A stretch of 64,000 bases of DNA from Narthecium ossifragum (lineage: Eukaryota > Streptophyta > Magnoliopsida > Dioscoreales > Nartheciaceae), in NCBI GenBank assembly GCA_963920575.1, contig OY986971.1, positions 23,764,145 to 23,828,144 on the forward strand, written 5' to 3'. Under the pieces are notes generated by a model, which was given only the letters and a program-made list of their open reading frames with translations, had not been told where the DNA came from and did not search any database. Of this stretch, positions 11,501-24,551 are shown piece after piece. The position numbers and the translations under genes were made by a program. Each line of letters opens with the position of its first letter. Within the stretch, counting starts at the first letter, position 1.

Positions 11501-13392
11501 TTTATGGTTCTCAAGTAATTATGTATATATTCAGTCATAAGGTGGATTGCTGAAGTATAAATTTCCCTTGATTGTGCTTATAATCATGATTGCTGTGCTT
11601 ATCAACCAAATTGTTTGTACTCAAGGCAAGGGATGATCCGTTTCCGTAACCCATTTCTAATCTTGTTGATTCCAGGAAGCAAAGAGGCAATATAATCTTC
11701 TTATCTCTATAACAAATTCATGGTTTGAGGAGTTTCATTAATAATCAACCTCAAACCTTTCAAACTTGTAAACAGATTAAACGCGGAAAGTTATTAGTGT
11801 TAATCTTTTTGTACCCTTTTAATGCTGCCAATTTGATAGAGCTTATTAATCAAAGTCTAATCTGTTGATCCAACAAAAGGAAGGCTAAGACTTGGTGATA
11901 AAAAGGAATTAAAAAACTTGATCAGGTAGCTTACAGAACTTGAGGATCTAATGGACAACTTTAAGTAATTAAAACATGTACCAGCAATTACGATAGACTA
12001 AAGATAAGCCTTCCTGCTATGTTGGTCATAACGGTTAGGAAAACCCAGCACCAGGAGGAAGTTGTTTATTTGAAGACATTTTTTTTGTTGAGGGTTGGTC
12101 CTTCTTTCCTCCAAATATTTTATGAGAACAATAGATAAGTTCCAGTCAAGAATCTTCCTAGAGCAATATTTATTGTAGAGAGTCAAGATTTTCTAATATT
12201 TTTACAGTTCTCTGTATGCCTGTCAAAAACCCTGTATATGATGATTGTTTTTGCCATTTTGGAAGTGTTCTGTTGTGGATTCCTTTCTTCTGAGAATTTT
12301 TGGCGTTGAGGATTTCTGCTGATATGAAGACCCTTCTCTAAAGTAGTAATCTTTCGCTTACATTAAATGAGATGAAAAATGAGTTGCCACTAGAAATTAG
12401 CATTAGATTTCCCGGACGCTACATCACATGTTTCTACTCCTTTACAACTGTGGCAATCTCTAGTTTAGAGAGGAGTTGCCAGTTCTTATATGATGATTTA
12501 AATATGGTTCACGTGGTTGCAATGTCACCTACAATTGCAGGTATCACAGTATATTTCTTTTTTGGATTGATGGTGGTCAGACACTTAGATTCACACCTAA
12601 ATTGCCAAGTTGCATTACTTTTTTGACGGATCAATAAAAATTAAAGCAACTGGCCAAACTTCGCCAAAAGTTTTGATGCTTCTGACCTTATGCCCATTTG
12701 GAATTTCAAATGTCTCATCCTTTGCTAATCCTCTACTTGATGCCAACTGAAAAGTCCTGTCAAGATGAGAAGTAATGGATAAAAGGAGGATTACTGATTA
12801 TTATTACCTGAGCCAAATTTCCTTTTTATTGTCATTTTATACCATATACTGATACTTGGCACACATTTTGGAAGCCCACATAGTGGCAGTATAAAGTGGA
12901 ATGGTTTGCTTAACAATCTGGAAAGTATTTTAGGGATGCAGACACAAGGTTTGAATTCCAGGTCTATAAAGGGAATCAGTTGTTTAGTTGAGGTTAAGAT
13001 AAATATATCTTTCTGTCATTGCTTGGCTGACATAAGAGATCCACAATGAGCTATTGCACATCCAAGTTTATACATTTATATTTTGTGGTCCTTCAGACGA
13101 GGAACCTTAATTGAGGAGGCAAAGCCTCAAATAATGATAGGCATAACTTTACTGAGACGTTTTAGTGATCTCTGTTTTCTCTAGGACCATGATATATTTT
13201 ATTGCTTAGCTTGTTGCCGACACCAAATGATGCAAGTTTGGGAGAAAAAAAAGAAAGCAGGGAGAGAAAGGAAGAGAGCAAAAACCCTTTTCCTCTGCTT
13301 GTCCTGTTACATTGACTCTTTTGCGGCATGTGATGCCACTGCTCTTCTAACACTTCAAGTTTTAGTTGGTAATAACAATTATTGTCTAACAG
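8575..13392. other. AT-rich unique DNA, possible introns or decayed gene
   Basis: No repeat family of this window is recognisable here. Bases 8575-8880 probably hold the TBCC 3' UTR. A coding-like open stretch at 10500-10685 (LPSDNENNANS, one TAA, then NCEEVINIEIVELW) ends at a plausible donor (CAA|gtcagt). The segment 11676-11743 follows a good acceptor (gattccag) and stays open for 22 codons. These may be exons of a + strand gene that ends at 13626, but I cannot build a continuous model. A generic plant repeat motif (gtttgaattccaggtct) is near 12950. Confidence 0.3.
10103..10302. other. assembly gap (200 N)
   Basis: Exactly 200 unknown bases, a round number typical of a placeholder gap. 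Open frames that cross it are artefacts. Confidence 0.99.
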
Positions 13393-13626
13393 GATTGCAG
13401 AGCTTTAGTGGCATATTTACCAACATGCCATGTTCTTGTTCACATGATGTCTAGAAACTTCATGGATGAACTTGGAATGCTCATGATACCTTGACCTAAT
13501 CCTCTTATAATATAGCTGATCACTCTTTGTTGCAGGACTGGAGGGGGAGGATATACCCAGGAAGAAAGATGGTTTGGAGTCACGAACGGAACGGATGCCA
13601 TTGACGCTTTATTAAGCAGCAAATAA
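13393..13626 (+). CDS. last two exons of an unidentified gene (tentative)
   Basis: Exon 13393-13448 follows an acceptor (gtctaacag) and reads DCRALVAYLPTCHVLVHM. It ends at a gt (13449), and an 87-nt intron closes with tttgttgcag at 13535. The next exon, 13536-13626, continues in phase as TGGGGYTQEERWFGV, then NGTDAIDALLSSK and a TAA stop. The joined reading has no stop and looks like a protein C-terminus, but I do not recognise the family. The donor (atgtctag) is weak. Upstream exons should lie within 8.9-13.3 kb, part of which is the N gap. Alternatively this is a decayed gene. The function is unknown. Confidence 0.35.
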
Positions 13627-15214
13627 ATATGTCGGGGAAGGTTTCTTGTAGGTGGTGTTGGGTCATTTCAGTTTGCAGAACGGGATAAAGTGCGTCAGCA
13701 ATGTAGAATGTCTTGCAGCAAGATATTGCTGGAGGCTGGAGGCTGGAGGAGGAGGAGGAGGTGGTGTGGATTTTGGGTGATTGGCTTCACCAACTTCATC
13801 GCTAACTTGAGCCACATCGTCAAAAGAAGTGTCACATCCCCTCGCTGTCTCCATCGACTGTTATTATAATGGCGATCTTTGATGATCAAATGATTTCCTG
13901 TCTCCTTCTGGTCAGTGTGTTTTCAGGCTTTTTCTTGATGCTCTATAGTCTTTCTTGGCTCACAATCTATAGAGTTACAGAGGTACTAATTAATCTTCTT
14001 CTTGGGAAGGACCAGGACCAGAATTCTGTGAAATTTTGCACCTTTATATATGATAATATCCGTGCTTCGTCCATTTTTGTTCTCAAAGAAATTAAACAGA
14101 ATTGCAGAAACTTGTTGAAGAAGTCGATGATGCATCATATAATCACCAAATAAAGGTACCATTATTGGACAAATATTATATTGTGAGATGAAAAGACTAC
14201 ATATTTCTATATATGTGATTATGCAAAGACCTACAGTGTGAGCTGTAAAACCATTGTGCATATGTTTGTTCCTATGTTAAGATGAACTCCTTGTTTTCTC
14301 CTTCAATAGTTTGAAACCATTGCACCTTTAAAACAACCACTCTCTCTCCATCTGAATTCCATGACCATGCTCTCCTTTATTTCAACCTTCTCTCTTGTTT
14401 CCTCTCAATATTTCTTGCCACCAAGCAATACTTCTCTTCTTTCTTATGAGACACAGCTTGGATAAAAATCTAGGAAGCCATGGTTTAGTCCTTGAGATAG
14501 GAAAAAAGGAAAAAAAAAGTTAACCATTGTCACAAGAAATGAAGGTTGGATAAATCTAGGAGGTCATGATTTATAGTATACATAAAGATGAGGGGAAAAA
14601 AAAAACATCATTGAGACAAGAAAGATGGCTGCGACTTCCACATCAGATGATGCATGTCCTCAAGGCATCAAACCTTGCCATGACTTTAGTTAAATCTTAG
14701 CTCATATGCTTGTCGTTGCTAATTATAATTAAAGTATCTATCTATACGATCGCCGTCGTGAACTCCTAGGCTGGCAGGCCCTTAAAAGATTTCATTAGTA
14801 GCCAATGGGTTTGAGGGTTGGTTTAGGGTGGGAAAGCTGTCAACACTACATGCAACGGTGACCCGGGGGACTGGCCGCCGGACCCACCTCTGCCCTTGCC
14901 ATGGCTGCTGATCCAGTGTTCTTGTGGAACACCAAAACGCCGGTGGAGAGCCACTCCGATTAGGGCCGCCATGATGCATCATTCCCCGACTAAGAATACT
15001 ATATCAAGTGCTCGATCTAGTGTATTTTTGAAAACACGAAGGAGTTTCCTTCACCATCTATTTGACATCTGTTGGGCTTTTAAGAATATCTGTTAGTCAT
15101 AAATATAATAATATACTAAAGTCATTTGGGCGATTGACAAAATCAATGGTAATTTCATAAATATTGTTATTAAATGGTCTTCATCTTTAGCTTTGATATA
15201 GCTGAAGTATTTTG

Positions 15215-15836
15215 ATCATAACTTTTACATAAAATATCCAAATTGGCAGATTTTTAAACCATTGAAAAGAGAACAAAAAGATCTACAACTTTCATATTGA
15301 TGAGATTTTCAGATTCTTTCGTTTAGCGTGTCAAACTGATAACCAAAGTGTTCAGTGATAAATGATAAATAATGACCGAATTCAATGTGTCCAAATGTAA
15401 TCGGCCAACCCATGGCCGATTCCCTATCGGCCAAATATCCATCGGTCTTTTTTTAGCCGATCATTTTAATAATAATCATCAATGACTATTTTGGTCATAA
15501 TTTTCTCATATGATGTCTAAATGGGTTGGTTTTTAGACCGATAGAAAGCGAATTTGAAGATCTACAACTTTTATGTTCAGAGGATTTCCAAATTCCAAGG
15601 TTATCATCGACCAAATTACCGTAGAAGACAAGACACTCTATTTGATGGCAGTTTCATAAATAACTGAAGATGTGGATCAGCTATGTAGTACTGACGGTTT
15701 CAAATTCAATTATGACAGTTCCAGAGCAGTTCCAAGACAATTCTAGAGCAGTTCAGAGCAATTCCAAGATAGTTTTAGAGCAATTCAAATGGTTCTAAAA
15801 TAGATCCAGAATAGTTGAAACGGTTCCAAAGTGGCA
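15215..15836. repeat. decayed LTR-like repeat with duplicated block and minisatellite
   Basis: A block of about 100 bp at 15215-15316 (tcataacttttacat ... agatctacaactttcat) recurs at 15495-15600. Bases 15716-15836 are a degenerate array of short units such as agagcaattccaa and agagcagttcc. Phrases like agatctacaacttt also occur in the gypsy LTRs of this window, so an old LTR is likely. Ends and TSD are not visible. Confidence 0.45.
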
Positions 15837-17657
15837 CGTCAGAAACAATAAAAGACCAAGAGGATGATGAAAAAAGTGGCTTCAGCCTCCAAAGCAAATC
15901 AGCTTTTAATTTCTTCTTTTAACATCTCTACATTAATGTAATGTTAGATTTTAGTTTTATCTTCATATATCCTTTAAATTCTTACAACGAAGTCTTTTTT
16001 TATTCCTTTTAATTCATGCATTAAAGCCCTCTCTTCTAAAAGTAGTTCTAGTCATAGATTTTATATATCCCTGCAACCAGTTCTTTATTTTAAATATATG
16101 CAACAAATCTTTCATTCTTAGGAGTACTTCAGACTTAGCTTCTCCTCCAATCTCCCTCTTTCCATCCATTTTATATTTTTTCTCATCCATTCTCGAAAGC
16201 TTCAACATCTCCGTTCGAACTGAGTGTTCGAAAGAGTTGAAACTTATCACAATCTCATGCAGATTAATTAGAGTGTTGCATAATTTATGTGCCAATAATA
16301 ACAAAGCATGCATAAAACTTTATCAATGGAGAGATATGGTTCGAATTCAAGACCTTTGCTCTAATATTGTGTTGAATTAGCAATTAATGGAAAAATGGTG
16401 AATTTAATCAGTTAATACGGATATAAGAAATGAAAGTTTGCACTCGAATCGATAATTATCTCTAACATCCTCTAGTAATCTTTCATGCTTAGCATGCGCA
16501 TGCATAGCCTAGGGTGAGGGGTCATATATATGCCCATGTTACATGACGCATTCTGAAACTTGATCACTGTCCCACCACAAGCTTTGATATCTGTGACTGA
16601 TTTAATGATCTTATACCGCATGTGTTCCTAAAATTGCTTGCACGAGTGGCAAGATTTGAAATCAGGACTTCTGTTCCGATAATAATTAATTTGGATCACC
16701 AATTATCTTCAAAGCTCAAGCAAGCTTATGAGAAATGAATTTTTTTTTTCTTTTGAATTATGTTTCTAACGAGGGAGAGGGAGAGGGAGGGGGAGCGAGA
16801 GAGGAAACAATATTATGATTTGAAAGGGACCAATCACTTTTGAGGTGCATGATGATGAGGTTGAGGCTGGGAATTGGAAAAGGACGAAGAACTAAAAGGA
16901 AATGAGTCGTGTGTGCGTACGTACGTGAGAGGTTTGTGTGGCCATGCAGATAGATTAATTGGAACAAAAGGGAGGTGATGAGAGCGCGTTGCTTTCGTTA
17001 AAGAGCTAGCGAGGTTGCGTGCATGGGATAGGTCTGGTTACCTCACGTCCGGAGACACGTAGACTAACCGCTGACGTCCTCCCTATTTGTTGTTTAAGAC
17101 TTAAATATCAGGGTTGATGGCTGTTAAACTGACCAAAGTCATGGGGGCCAAATGCTGTCATGATCACTAGCTAGAATTCCACTCTCGTCCTTCCACTTTT
17201 ATGGCACTTTCGTACTCACTATCTATCAAATGAAACTTTATTCCACGTAACAACTTTGCCCTCTATTTCGTATTCTGAAAAGCATGGTAGACTATAATGC
17301 AAATTAATATACGAACTCATATCTTTTCTATCATTTGAAGTTTTGAAGATGATTTATGAAGTTAATAGTTTCTTTATTGCTTTTAAAAATTGGCCTTTCA
17401 CTCTTGTTTGGGGTGGTTAGATATGAAGATATCCAAAAAATCACAAAATACTCACACAGAGAATTAAGAATTTTCATAGGAGGTCATCATCAGTCTCAAC
17501 CACTATACCATGCACTCAGGTTCATTTGTGAAGTTAACTTATATCAATACACATAGAAGCTTTTGGAATAATTGATTAAATTAACAGTTAGGTTAAATTA
17601 TAATATACAAACTCACATAGTTTAAGTTTTTAGTTAAGTTGTTAACTGGATTTAACA

Positions 17658-17670
17658 TGGTATCGGAGCC
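17658..17670 (+). other. Ty1-copia primer-binding-site-like motif
   Basis: TGGTATCGGAGCC follows ...ttaaca, with one difference from the TGGTATCAGAGCC complement of initiator tRNA-Met used by copia elements. It suggests the remains of a 5' LTR end at 17657 and the start of an internal region. No copia protein can be read downstream. Confidence 0.4.
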
Positions 17671-18637
17671 ATATTGTTGAACAAAATTTATAACAAATTA
17701 TGATCGAGCTACATAATACGTAATAGATAGAAAAATATCTTTCACTTATCATGTTAACATAATACCTACTAGTCTCTATTAGTTATTGATTACTGCTTAT
17801 GTGATGTCAACTGCAACCATTGCAACATGCCGACTATTGCAAAAGCCAGCGATGACAAATGTTTAACAAATTTATCTTGTTTGAGCAATATTATGTCTTT
17901 CATTTTTTGATACAAATATTTGTATTCTTTGAGAGAAACTTTACAGCTATTTAGCCCCAACAAAGGTCGTGTAATCTTGGTTTCATATATGTATCATAGT
18001 CATGTTTCCTACAAAATTCATATGGTCGTGTATATATATTTATATACTAGTTGTGCCCCCTACCTCATGGTAGGGTAACCACCAACCCCACCCCAATAAC
18101 CACCCAATAACTCATTCCCACTAAACCCCCCTCAACCTAGGATTAATTATCATGCCACATAGGCTCCACCTAGGACATTCTTCCACCACGTAGGACAATA
18201 AAAGTTTCACTTATAACCATAACCTCATATAAGGATGAATATATATATAAACTTTATTAGATTTGCTCTTAATTTGTTATTGATAAAGATCATTATGGGC
18301 CATGCATCATTAGCAATTTATGCTAATTAAGCACTGAAATAATGTACCTTTGATCCCAACTTTTAAAAATATATAGCTAGAGGAAAGCCATAGTAACCTA
18401 AGTTGGTATATAGGTTCCATTTAGGGTTGATGAACCCAGATACATAGCTAGACTACTGCCATCGTGTGACACACGAGGGGTATTATCAACACTTCAACTC
18501 ATGCCAAAGCTAACCATGGTTAACTAAAAAAATATTAGTATGCTATGAGGACTACCGAAGGCCAAGAAGTGTATAAATCTGGAAGCCATGTTTTGGTGGC
18601 CATCCAGGTACGACCACCACCTCAAGGAGTCACCATA

Positions 18638-19819
18638 ATGGGGAGGTCTCCATGTTGTGATGAGAATGGCCTCAAGAAGGGCCCTTGGACTCCTGAAGAA
18701 GACCAGAAGCTCGTCCACTACATCAACAAGCATGGCCATGGCAGCTGGAGAGCCCTCCCCAAGCTTGCAGGTCCTCTATCTATCAATATATATCTTTATC
18801 TTTGTTTCTAAGATTGATCTAAAGGTGTTGTTTTGATGTTTTGTTTAGGACTGAATAGATGTGGGAAGAGCTGCAGATTGAGGTGGACCAACTACTTGAG
18901 GCCAGACATCAAGAGAGGAAAGTTCTCTCAAGAGGAGGAGCAGACCATTCTCAATCTACACTCTATCCTTGGAAACAAGTAATGCTAGATGACTCTCTAC
19001 ATTGTTATTCTTTAGAATTTGTTGTCATTGTGATAATTTAGAAATGATTGATGGGAATTATTGAACATGGTTGATACTATTAGGTGGTCGGCGATCGCGA
19101 CGCACCTCCCCGGCCGGACCGATAATGAGATCAAGAACTTCTGGAACACCCACCTGAAGAAGAAGCTGATCCAAATGGGGTTCGATCCGATGACCCACCG
19201 GCCGAGGACCGACTTCTTCGCCGCCTTGCCCCACCTGATCGCCCTCGCCAACCTGAAAGATATGGTGGATCACAATCCGTGGGACGATCAAGCCGTCAGG
19301 ATGCAGGCTGAGGCGGTCCAGGCCGCGAAGCTTCAGTACTTCCAGCAGCTCCTCCAGTCGGCCGCCGCCATGGCCACCACCAGCTCCAATACCAATAGCT
19401 TGAGCACTACCATAACAACTGATCAAATGGAGCCCATGAGCCTATTAAGCTTACAAATTCAAAACATGGCCTCCGTGCCTTTGATCCCTCCGCCTACTTC
19501 TCTTCAGGCGGCGGCGATCGGCGGGCAAGGCCAGCCGCCCCATTTGTCTGACTTCCAGCTGCCATGTTCCTTTGATCAACCTCTGAGCAATGACACCAAC
19601 CAGGACTCAGACTATATCTTGTTTGGCCAGGGAGATCAGGATAGTATCTATACTCCTAGAACACCATTGGTGTCTCAGTCATCACTGCCGCCGCTCACCG
19701 ACGTCTCGACCGGGAACCCGGGGGATGCATGCAGCACCTCCAGCTGTGGTGGTGGTGGGAATCCATCCTTCTGGCCTGACCTCTTGCTTGATGACCCTTT
19801 CTTGGCCGAGTTTGCTTGA
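18638..19819 (+). CDS. R2R3-MYB transcription factor, MYB92/93/53-like
   Basis: Three exons: 18638-18770 (133 nt), 18849-18978 (130 nt) and 19084-19819, giving 332 residues. Introns have gt-ag ends, and the exon lengths are the standard ones for plant R2R3-MYBs. The start [17 protein letters not shown] is the usual MYB N-terminus. R2 (about 14-64) has the spaced Trp residues. R3 (about 67-115) starts with Phe (GKFSQEEE), as is normal in plants, and ends [15 protein letters not shown]. The bHLH-interaction signature is absent. After R3, [17 protein letters not shown] and [11 protein letters not shown] mark the MYB92/93/53/39/107 group, whose known members control suberin or root-barrier lipid genes. 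The C-terminus is acidic ([15 protein letters not shown]), typical of an activation domain. It acts in the nucleus. The gene looks intact; target genes are inference. Confidence 0.93.
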
Positions 19820-21639
19820 TCCTAGCTAGCCTTCTCTTCTTTTGGGTTTCAAGATATCCTTTTTCTCTTTTACTTTCAGTTTCCTTTTGGGGGGTTTGAG
19901 AATTGAGTGCAGGGATGAGTTACACCACCCTTGATATTGTGCAGTATATATTTAGCAGGGTTTCCATGCATTGCTTCATCTGCACTGCTGCAATGCATCA
20001 GCTCTATATATATACATATATACAGAAACTGATACATGTATGTGATATAACACATTTGCTATCTCTCTCTTACATTAGTTGGCTTGGATTTATTCTTCTT
20101 GTGTTATCTGGTTGTTCTAATTCTTCTTCTACTTTTGTTCTAATTAATCTAATTCATAGTTTTGTCTCCTTTTCTTAGGAGTTTTGTGATGCTTTATCCC
20201 TTGAAGAAAATAATTAATCTTTTTATCATATGAAGCTAGAGGCCATGCATGCATGCATAATTAAAGATAATGTATGAAATAAAATAACCATGATCATGAT
20301 AATTAAGATAGCTTAGCAAGATCTGAGATCTTCTAAAGGATAAGAAGCGATCGTGGTGGATTGATGATATATGCTTGCTGTTAGGTAGAAAATTTTGCTA
20401 AATATGCAATTATAGAGCAAAAGGACCATTCCTTTATCAAGACAATCATCAGCCTGGGGGTAAGTAGGATTCCTTTGGTTTGTTATTAATCACAGAAACG
20501 GTCTCAAGACGATGTCTTGTTATTGCGATTATTCTCTCCTAATCATCTAATCTACTCCACCATGCATCTTAATTAGTGCTTTGCAGAATTAATGCATCAA
20601 TGGTTCCACAAAATCCAGAAATAAAAGGATGCATCTTTCTCAATTATCGTTCTTGTCTTAAGCTATATAATGTTGTTTGAGTGACAAAACTTTAAGGAAG
20701 GTTCTTATTATATATAGTACTAAGTTCAGGGCAAAAGAAAGTTCCATCTACTAATTAAGACATGAATGAAACTTATAATTCAAGCAAACCCTAGGACATG
20801 GCCCTTCTAGAACTCAAGAAAACAACTATATTTTGATGATGACTTTATTCGGAAGTAGATTAGAAACATGCCAATCTTTCAGGCTGTTAGAGAGTTGACC
20901 TAGGCTGTCATGTCTCAAGGAGGGACAACTAGCAATCATAGGAAAGGTCCGAATACCTAAAGTACCTATATATTTAGCAAACAACACTGAGATTGTTGTC
21001 TTGTCAATCAAGGATAATCCCCCTATACAAGCAATATGCATGCATCACTTCCTATTGTTTGCAAGCATACCATGCATGAATGCACTAATAATAAACACAT
21101 ATCAAAAGACCAATGTCCTCATTTTTCTTAGTCGGCAGGTAAAAAGTTAAACCCTTTTTTTGTAATTAACATACTTAGTATTAAGTCCCATTGCTCATAT
21201 TTGGACAAGTGACAAATGATTGGTTTAGATGATGGGGTTTCTTTGATGAAGTATCCACCTGGGTTCCTATGAGAAAAAGGTAGGGTTTTAATTAAGAGTG
21301 GGGTTGGTCATCATGGTTGCCTAAGAATTGTTGAAGCTTAGAGCAACCTAATCCTCTGCCCCATATGTTGGATGCTCCATGAAGTTTCTTATGTCACAAA
21401 ATCATATCTTTTCCAAGATTACATGATACACTATGATATATGGTGTCCAAGTTTACAAAGTTGGTGGCAGTGGGAAGGAATATGATAGCCGGGGCGATAT
21501 CTCCATCTCTTTCAGACTAGTTAATCAACTGTTGCATATACAATGACACGCATGCATGGATTTTATTCTTACAATACATAACATCTTAGCTAGATATAAG
21601 AGTATGAATGTATGAAATTATGAGTATCTTAACAAACTC
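19820..21639. other. MYB 3' UTR and intergenic DNA
   Basis: The first few hundred bases are T-rich and likely include the 3' UTR. Short TA microsatellite runs occur at 20006-20024. Nothing else can be recognised; open frames are short and without motifs. Confidence 0.5.
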
Positions 21640-21947
21640 TCTCCAAATGGCTTCAATTTTTGGATCGAGTGTTAGTATGCACATGATTCCATTATTTGAC
21701 ATTTGAGTAAATCTAGATCACATATGAATTGACGTATTGTATATTGAAATTTCAAGTGTAAATGAGATGTTTGTGGGTATCATCACTGTAAACCCTCACG
21801 AGACAACACTCGTCATCTAGGGTAAACTTATGGGTTTAACGGCTTATTGCACGTGCCAAGTGCAATCGTGAGTCTTACGAAAGTGGCTAGTTAGATTTTA
21901 TTTCTTTTGATTTGCTTGACGACTAGCAAAGTTCAAGTTGGGGGGTG
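21640..21947 (+). mobile_element. 3' end of an LTR-retrotransposon internal region
   Basis: The stretch just before the LTR ends in gttcaagttggggggtg (21931-21947). A purine-rich tract directly before TGATAA is the standard layout of a polypurine tract before a 3' LTR. No protein can be read, and the left limit is uncertain. Confidence 0.55.
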
Positions 21948-23683
21948 TGATAAATCGCAAAATGCACATAATATAAGCATTTAACTTAGCTTTGTTAGTA
22001 TCCGAGCGGTGTATTACTAATAGTTTTTTAGTACATTTCAGGTACAAGGAGTCCCAAGAGAACCTACATTGATTTCACGGTGAAAAAGTACAAATAACCA
22101 TATTTGGATTGATCTAGGATTATTTCGGACCGATCCAATATGTTGGATCGATGCAATGTTGGATCGATCCACTGTGAATTTGCATTGATCCATACCTTCC
22201 TTCCAGAGACCCATATTGGGTTTTGCATGATGGATCGATCCACTGTGAGTTTGAATCGATCCAATAACCCTTTCCAGAGAACACCTTTTTAACCATTGTA
22301 CAGTGGATCGATCCAGACTTGTATGGATTGATCCATGACCCTTTTGGATCGATTCAAACTTTTTTGGATTGATCCAACAACCCCTTCCGGAGAACATATC
22401 TATGTCATGCATATTGGATCTATCTGAACTCACAGGGGATCGATCCAATCCGTTAGAAACCCTAAGATTTATAGTTTGGATCGATCCAAACCTATTTTGG
22501 ATTGATCCAAGACTAACTGACGGGTAAAAATGGATTGTTCGAATCTAATCTGATGGTCCACGACCTAAGGCCTATAAATAGGGATTTTGACTCTTATTTT
22601 AGGAGCTTTTTCCCAAAAGTTTTTGGATCTTTTTCCCAACCTTTTTCGAGCCTTCTTCCCTCCTTTAGCACTTTAGATTTCTCCTCTAATTCTTAAGGAT
22701 TTAGGGCTTTAAAGGTAGAGTTGGATGAAGAAGATGGGTCAAGCCTCATTTTCCAAGGATCTCCTACCTAAGATGAGTAGCTAAACCCCTTCTCATTGGG
22801 AATTCCTTGATGTCTTAGGTTTTTTTCTTAGATTTTCCTTTTATTTCTTGATGTAATGACTCTCTTGAGATGGTATTTGTATGAATTCACATGTAATTCC
22901 ATATTTCTTTAATGAAATCCATTGTTGAATGGTTTTAATACCTCTTGTACTTATTGTATGTGATTGTATGAAAATTATATGCTTGATAGGTGTTTGACTT
23001 AAGTCCTCAAAGAGTAGGTTATGCTAGAACCATGGCCAACTCTCTTTGCGGGATCCTTGACCTTAGGATAGGATCTTGAGGTGCTAGAACCACCCCAAGC
23101 CATCACTAACATACCTACCATTCTTGCCTTAGATGGAGGATTGGATTGAGATATTAAACCCATCTCAATCCAACACTTTATTCATACAAAGCCTTGATTC
23201 TTGCCAACGATATGACCTTAACTCAGCGATTGTTGACCTATGATAGGATTAAAGCCTAGATCATGGATCTTAACCTTGTAATTCACGCAAATGAGATGAT
23301 CTTAACCCGACATCTCATTAGTGCGCGAGCGCTACTAATCCTACGCTAATCGATCCCTAATTTTGACCATCTCATTGAGTGTTATTCATCTTGATTCATA
23401 GAGAAAATATTTAGACCCTAATTCAGATTGGAATTCCCTAGGATTTCTTTCTTGATAAATCTTAGCCTTAATTGCTTTTAGAAATACTTTAGTTAGAATA
23501 ATCAAAGAATCAATCATATTATTTTCAACTATTGTAAAGATTATATCACATTACTAATTCGACCATCCAATTTCTCGAGGACTCGACCTGTACTTCCACT
23601 AACTACGTTGTAGTTAATTAGTCGTCTAGTAATTTGTTTTGACCGCTCTTGATATACTTAATGACACATTTCAAAGCGCGTCA
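21948..23683 (+). mobile_element. family G 3' LTR (1736 bp)
   Basis: It runs from TGATAAATCGC to GCGCGTCA. The 3' end aligns with the reverse complement of the solo LTR at 52742-54397 (shared block gtagttaattag near 23611, and tttgacc...gacaca). The region 22130-22510 holds many ggatcgatcc-type motifs. Because a PPT precedes it, this is a 3' LTR rather than a solo LTR. No 5' partner is seen. Confidence 0.75.
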
Positions 23684-24046
23684 CCCTCCATCACACTCAC
23701 CACACCCAAGTGCTCTAGCTCGCTACCGTCATCGGCGCAATCGGGCACCAAGCTCGTTGGCCTCCACCTCCTCTGTTCGTTGACCATGTCACCCTTCCGC
23801 CAAGGCCTCTCGACTGGATTGGCTTCCAACCAATCATCGATCCTCATGGCCAACGAAGCTTCACTGGTCATTTGTCGATGCCGAGACATTTCAGATCTAA
23901 GCTTCACCGCCATCAAGCAAAGCTCCCCCAACCTTCTCTTCTTTAGCTTCAACAAGATCTGGACACGGGGGAGGAGAACTTTGTGGGCATCGACTGTGGG
24001 GAGGCGAGAGTACTTGTTGATCGCGTTGAGGATGAGGTCGTGTTGG
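23684..24046 (-). pseudogene. fragment of unrecognised gene, 3' side of hAT insertion
   Basis: The minus-strand frame is open throughout, with a coding-like sequence (LILNAINKYSRLPTVDAHK, LLPRVQILLKLKKRRLGELC, SEMSRHRQMTSEASLAM). I do not recognise the family. The frame is cut at 24046 by the hAT terminus and at 23683 by the LTR. Its upstream part appears at 32093 onwards, on the far side of the hAT element, in the same phase. Confidence 0.5.
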
Positions 24047-24551
24047 TAAGGGTGTCCATTCGTGCTGTACTGGTCCGGCCTGACCCGATTTAAGTTGGAG
24101 GAAATACCTGGTCCTACCCTTGTAATCTTCCGGACCGGGCGGGGCCAGTGCCGGCTCCAATAAGCCTTCCACTCAGTTCGGTCCAAGTATGATCCAGCCC
24201 GGCTTGATGACCGGGCTAGACAGGGCCGAACTCTACCCGCCATCGCCATTTTCTTCGTTTCTTGAACACACCTACTCTCTCTCCCCATCTTTCTTCTTCT
24301 CTTGAACCCGGCCCGCCAGCTCTCCTAGCCCATCCCCTCTATCTTCCCCCTCTCCCCCTCCTTCCGCATCACCTCCCCCCGCCCCCAGCACCCCTACCTC
24401 CGCACCGCCGCCCGCCGCTACGCCCGCCTCCTCCGCTCCGAGCGTCACCTCACTCTCCCCCCCCCCCCCCCCCTACCGCCTCCTCCCTCACTTTCACCCA
24501 CGACACCCCCCCCCCCCCCCCCAACCCACTGCCTCCTCCCTCACTTTCACC

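Larger units (their letters stand above)
13627..18637. other. intergenic / MYB upstream region
   Basis: No supported gene. A 1-kb repeat relic with internal direct repeats lies at 15120-16010. GA-rich low-complexity sequence is at 16770-16805. A common plant repeat fragment (ggttcgaattcaagacc) is at 16337. A copia primer-binding-site-like motif is at 17658. The 600 bp before the MYB start contains an AC-rich stretch (accaccaaccccacccc, 18079-18095) resembling MYB-binding AC elements, and TATA-like runs at 18240-18250 and 18405-18411. Neither is a firm promoter call. The proline-rich minus-strand frame at 13663-13854 lies in a GGA-repeat tract. Confidence 0.5.

Noticed and set aside
13663..13854. 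minus-strand Pro-rich frame beginning METARGCDTSF
   Set aside because: The Pro run comes from a GGA repeat and no continuation was found; it also overlaps the likely 3' UTR of the + strand exons.
18545..18637. N-terminal extension of the MYB from an upstream in-frame ATG
   Set aside because: MYB proteins start MGRxPCC; the extension is not MYB-like.
24047..24250. separate small hAT MITEs at 24047 and at 31890-32092
   Set aside because: Each has only one terminus; the two termini pair with each other and share the 8-bp TSD, so one element explains both.
23671..24288. 205-codon minus-strand frame as a single gene
   Set aside because: It crosses the hAT terminus at 24047; only the part below 24046 belongs to the split gene.
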